From: Triticum aestivum
Lineage: Eukaryota; Streptophyta; Magnoliopsida; Poales; Poaceae
Direction: 5' to 3'
Assembly: GCF_018294505.1 (NCBI RefSeq)
Contig: NC_057796.1
Coordinates: forward strand, 271,937,832 to 272,001,831
Length of the DNA: 64,000 bases
Shown: positions 59,495-64,000 of the stretch, piece by piece
How the letters are laid out: every line of letters begins with the position of its first letter
How positions within the stretch are numbered: position 1 is the first letter of the stretch
Notes under the pieces: model-generated
Told to the model about the DNA's origin: nothing
Database searches by the model: none
What the model saw: only the letters and a program-made list of their open reading frames with translations
Program-made: the position numbers and the translations under genes

Positions 59495-59973
59495 TGTCGG
59501 TGTCAAAACCGGCAGATCTCGGGTAGGGGGTCCCAAGCTGTGTGTCATGGATCGATGGGTAACAGGAGACAGGGGACACGATGTTTACCCAGGTTCGGGC
59601 CCTCTTAACGGAGGTAATGCCCTACTTCCTGCTTGATTGATCTTGATGAATATAGAGATTACAAGAGTTGATCTACCCTGAGATCATATGTTGTCTAAAC
59701 CTGAGGGTATGATGAATAATGTCATAATGATCTATCGACTAGCCTGGCCCCGGCTTATATAATGTACCAGAGGCCTAGGATAACAAGAGTCCTAGCCGAA
59801 TACGTTGGTGGAGAGGACTCCTTGTCTTGATCACCAAGCCTTGTGGAATACTCCTTGTATGCAGCATGGGCTGCCCGAAGTGGCCCATGAGTGAACCGCC
59901 ATGGGGGTCCTCGGCCCGATCCACCTAGTCGGGAGACGATGTGGTGAGTACCCCCTAGTCCAGGACACCGTCA
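59495..59973 (-). repeat. 3' LTR of minus-strand element F (479 bp)
   Basis: On the plus strand it starts TGTCGGTGTCAAAACCGG and ends CCAGGACACCGTCA. A TATA box reads on the minus strand (TTATATAAG-like, near 59751-59761). The following TAGCCCCCTGAACCGG is a polypurine tract on the minus strand. The wording is that of an abundant Triticeae gypsy LTR. The left TSD candidate is GCGGC (59490-59494), uncheckable because the right end is outside. Confidence 0.75.
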
Positions 59974-60229
59974 GTAGCCCCCTGAACCGGTCTTCAAGTT
60001 GGGGACGCTCCTCGATCCTTCTGAACTGTTCTTCATCTTCGGTCGTCGGTCTTGAAAACTGGTTCAACAAATCTTCTCATCTTCGATCTTGAGGATCGCC
60101 GAAGTAAATCCGAAGAGTTTACACGTCGGGTATCCGAGGAGCCCATTTAAGTTATCGGCCTTTATCAATGCCTTATTATTTTTTACGCCACACCTCGGGT
60201 TTGAAGTGTTTCCGTGCGGCAGTGTCCTC

Positions 60230-60375
60230 TTGCATCCGAGATCCAACGCCGTACTGCATTCGAGGTATGTTTCGCAGCCGAGCACAAACGCCGGACCGCT
60301 TCTGAGCTCCGACGCCAGAATGTATCCGAGCTCCAACGCCGGACTATGTCCAAGCTCCAACGCTGGACTGTATCT
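60230..60375. repeat. About 24 bp minisatellite, CCGAGCTCCAACGCCGGA type
   Basis: Five to six units recur, for example GAGCACAAACGCCGGAC, GAGCTCCGACGCCAGA, GAGCTCCAACGCCGGAC, AAGCTCCAACGCTGGAC, with about 24-26 bp spacing. Confidence 0.8.
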
Positions 60376-61159
60376 GAGGTGTCATAGATCACCTTGGTTC
60401 AAAAAAGTTGAAGGAGTTTAGCCGAGCTTAATGTCGGAAATGCCCTCTATGGAGCTAGCCACTTACATCCGAGCTATATCCCGAAATGCTTTCGAGGTGG
60501 TTCAGCACCTCGGTCATGGGCTGATTGTTTGCGGATTTTATTTCTGATGCGTGTAAATTTATTTGCTGTCAATATGTATTGCCAGTAGCCCTCAAGGTGT
60601 CTGTCGGCCTAAAATCCAAGATGCACCTGAAGGAAAACATGAAACCGCTGATCCTTGTAGCCCTTGAGACTCAGGTCGATTCGCGAAATCGGCCTGAGGA
60701 TCAACTCCTAGCTCGGCAGCATACGTAGGAATAGAAACGGAGTGTAATATATTAGAGGTAATAGTGATCGGAGGATGGGCCCCTGAGAGAGGGTCGTGAG
60801 AAGTCGCCGTGATATATCAGCTTGATGCCGGATAAGTCCCATATGGTACTTATTGTCGTCCGAAGACGCGCTTGTCCATAGTTCGGTTATGCCGAACACT
60901 GAGCACTTTGAATTTTCTGCATTGAATAGGCAATGCAGTAGCCCCCGAGCCACTGGTCGGGTGGCAACACCAGATCAGGGGATCGATGTGCCCCTTTAAT
61001 GTTTGTAAATAATGAGCGCAAAGCCCAGTAGCCCCCGAGCCTTAATGTGGGCACGGGTGGCCGAATTAAGGATCAATATCCGTTAGAAAATTTTGTTGTG
61101 TTTAACACAAACTTCTCGAAAAGAGAATAAAGATCTCTTAAAAGAGCTTAGAGCTGGTC

Positions 61160-64000
61160 GAAATCCGAGCTCACCAAGGTAGGCCCCAAGGGGTTTAAAA
61201 GATGGATTGCAGTAAATGGATTTTACTCGCAATTTTTATGTGTAATGATTCTATGTATCCAAGTACTTTACATCATTAATGCTCAGATCCACATTGTACA
61301 AAACTTTGTTGACCGACCATCGGCTTCAACCTCCTCGGCCAGTAGCTGGGGAGTGTTTGTCCTACTTTATAAAGCTTTTACAAGGGCAAAGTTTTACGGC
61401 AAACAAGGCAATCCGGTTATACAGTTTTATAAACAAAGGTACACGGAGAGATATGTTATATTACGTTTTAACGTAAGAAACATCTTCCAAAGAAAATAGT
61501 CCCGCTATCGGTTCCTTTCTTTGGGTCGTCATGCTTATCATGATCATGAAACTCACCTCCGATCAATGTGGGAGGAAAATATTGAGGATTTAGTTCGGGG
61601 AAAGTTCTCGAACTCTATGGTATTAATGAACCAAAATTTTCACTTCCGTCGTTGCCGACCAATATGATCCTTTAAGATTGCTAGCTTTCGGCTTCACCCA
61701 GTCTGAGGTACTAACTCGGATGACCCGGTAGTAACAATCACAGAGGTGCTCCCTTTACCGCCTAGCCGAACAATCGGGAACGTAGGGGTAAGCACAGGAG
61801 CCAGGCGACCCAGCTTGGCCAAAATCTTAAGTCAAATTGATGCATATTTATGGCTTTATATAACGAGAATTACAGAAGGCAATGCTTGTATAATGAATAC
61901 AAACGCTGATGATATATACTTATTTTGACTCCATTGCGACCGTTTATCAGTTGAAAGTGGCCCATCGTCGGCTTCTACCCCTTTGTAGATACTATGCAGG
62001 GTGTTTTCGAATTAACAAGACAACCCTTAGCCGACGTCTCGGTGCCCGTAGGTGGTTGTGTTAGCGGAAACGAGGCAATCAGATATGCGGCCTTTATAAC
62101 TTTCACTTAGTCATAGGAGCTTTAAACTGGGGAAGCTAGATACGAGCCCCCGGTTAGTATTCGACGAAAGCCGGTCAAGCCGTAAACACTTCGGCCAATG
62201 TTATGAATGGCCCGTCATTTAACATAGTCATCGGATCGCTGACCAGTTTACGCTTATTGTGACAGTCAGTTTTCGGCTTTCTCCACTGAGGTGCTTAACC
62301 ATGCGAGCTGGAAGCACAATCGCAGTGGTTCTCCCTTTGCACACCTAGCCGAACAAAGCGGAACGTAGGAGGCAAGCACAGGAGCCAGGCAACCCAACTA
62401 TTGACCAAAGACACAACTCGAAACCGATGCATATATAGCAATATCCGAGAATGTTTTTGCCGAATCTCTAGAGGTGTCCGCTGTTGCACTGTGAGACTTA
62501 TGCTGGAAACACACAAATAGTTTAAAAGTGTCATAGGCTTGGAAAACCAAAAAACTTTAGTATAAACTTGACGTCCGAACTAGATCAAGTGTTCGGTGCC
62601 AATCCGAAAATTGGAGAAAACAAAAAAAATGTGCTTCTGTCGTGCTTTAACATGACACATCCGATCTCAGGACTTTCAAGCGGGTCAGCCTACGGCTTCA
62701 AGCTCCTTATCCCGAAGGCGGAGTACTTCTTCGAGGCCAGTTTAGCAAACTAAACTCGAGCGGCTTTTAGAGAGAAGATAGGATATCCGGCTATTGACCA
62801 TACACTCGAGTCAAAAAAGGAGCGGTAGAAAAAGACTTTGCAACGACCAAAAAGAAAACACATTTACAATAAAACGGCTCATACTAATTTAAGAGCCCCC
62901 AAGTGACTTGGGTAAAAGAATTTTATGTATAATGATTGTATGTAACGAAGTACTTATATCATTCACCCGAACTTTAAATGCGTCTTAACCGACCGTCGGC
63001 TTCTCCCTCTTCGGTCAAGGGCCGAAAAGTGTTATGTACTCCACCTGTCGAGAATATCGACGGTGTTTCCGATAACCACGCAATCAGGCCATAAGGCTGT
63101 AACAGACAAAGCGCGCTCAGGGAACTTATGCTATATTACTGACGAAGTGTAAGAAGCATCTTCGAAGAAAATAGTACCCCCACGGATACCTTTCTTTGGT
63201 TGCTCATTGTAACTATGAGACTTGTGCAATAGATTTTTTGTACCCATGAGTTCCGTTGTGTGCCGACCATGATTGAAAACAATAAGAGCGCGAGCTTTCG
63301 GCTTCACCCAGTCTGAGGCCCGAGCTCGGATGACCCGATCGTGACAATCGCAGAGGTGCTCCCTTTACTCCCTAGCCGAACAATTGGGAACGTAGGGGTA
63401 AACACAAGAGCAAGGCAACCCAGCTTGCAGAACACTTAAGTCAATATGATGCATATTGTGGCATAATACACGAACAAGGAACGAAGTCATACAAATATAA
63501 TCATATGCAAGAGGAAAGGCTTCATAAAGGAAGCCCCCAAGTAAACGGGGTATTTGAATTTGGGTGTCACAAACAAAGTTCTGACAAGGAAGTTTTTCAC
63601 AAACAACTTTTTGCCAAAAACGTATAATGCTTGGTCGAACCGAACAAAATTTAAAACTGAAAGTCTTTGAGAATGAAAGCGGCTTAGCTGGTTAATGTGC
63701 TCGGTGTTGATGACGCGATTCGGGCTTGTGGCGGGACAAGGTTCCATCCCCCAAGCCAGTCCCGAGGTGGCGGAGCGAAGAGCTAGGCACTCCGAAGTGG
63801 TGACATAGCACGGCCAATGCAGGCCGGCAGAGTAACGCCGAAGTCCCCGGCGTGGGTTAATGAAGTGTTGACGAAGCCCCCCGTCCAGCCGAGGTGACGT
63901 GGCATGTCAATACGCTGAGGTGACAACACTGCCCGACCCGAATCATTTTCCTATGCACAAAAAATAGTGCAACCCGGAGATAATAGTAATAATAATAAAT
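61160..64000. repeat. Large tandem duplication with period ~1.69 kb in element F, plus a third shorter-spaced copy of one module
   Basis: The block around 61235-61370 (GATTCTATGTATCCAAGTAC... CGACCATCGGCTTC) recurs at 62930-63030, and the block 61682-61830 (CTTTCGGCTTCACCCAG ... CCTAGCCGAACAATCGGGAA) recurs at 63293-63430. A third, more diverged copy of the latter lies at 62270-62410. The copies are imperfect, so the duplication is not recent. Confidence 0.75.

Larger units (their letters stand above)
59974..64000 (-). mobile_element. Interior of element F, continuing beyond the window
   Basis: A polypurine tract abuts the LTR (minus strand GGTTCAGGGGGCTAC). The interior is non-coding as far as seen, with recurring TAGCCCCCGAGCC and GCTTTCGGCTTCACCC phrases. 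It contains a 24 bp minisatellite (60230-60375) and a large direct duplication (about 61160-62850 versus 62850-64000). Coding domains, if any, lie further right. Confidence 0.65.

Overview
The window is repeat-dense nuclear DNA of a grass, most likely a Triticeae species (wheat, Aegilops or barley relatives). The reasons are the long nested LTR retrotransposons with Triticeae-style termini, a plant-type mitochondrial cox1 relic, and plant splice sites and CCCTA-type leaders. I could run no database search, so family names are by recognition only. I see no intact gene; nearly everything is a transposable element (TE), a relic, or a gene broken by TEs.

Layout. Bases 1-9479 look like a nuclear insert of mitochondrial DNA (NUMT). 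It carries a minus-strand cox1 pseudogene at its right end, a relic of a mitochondrial-plasmid-type DNA polymerase, and a fragment of a Ty3/gypsy reverse transcriptase. Bases 9480-46051 are an older host locus. It holds an RNase H-like fragment, a possible Helitron end, and phase-matched exons of an unidentified minus-strand gene. Two LTR retrotransposons split that locus. The first is a minus-strand chromodomain Ty3/gypsy element (14010-28118, target site duplication (TSD) AGTAG), which landed inside an exon. The second is a 16.3 kb plus-strand Ty1/copia element of SIRE/Maximus type (28569-44912, TSD CAAAG). Each carries a younger insertion: a 4.3 kb solo LTR at 23052-27332 (TSD TGGCT) and a 1.56 kb solo LTR at 33435-34991 (TSD GGCTT).

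From 46052 a further minus-strand LTR element (called E here) begins. Its LTR (46052-53450) is interrupted by an Athila-like non-autonomous element (46708-53344, TSD CCGGC). Its long non-coding interior carries a tRNA-Lys(CUU)-like sequence, several repeat arrays and an inverted solo LTR (57821-58810, TSD CTCAT). At 59495 another minus-strand LTR element (called F) starts and runs off the window; its interior is a large, roughly 1.7 kb tandem duplication.

The most interesting points are these. (1) The copia element has, upstream of its third (envelope-like) reading frame, what looks like a complete private transcription unit: RY and G-box motifs, a TATA box, an ATG-free leader exon and a 379 bp intron. 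After splicing, the first ATG is the start of that frame. (2) The chromovirus has an extra coiled-coil/acidic reading frame between its 5' LTR and gag, with a splice-acceptor-like tract directly abutting the gag ATG. (3) A host gene can be followed, in phase, across TE insertions. (4) The 4.3 kb solo LTR contains short coding-like, intron-bounded segments, one encoding a tyrosine-rich acidic tail.
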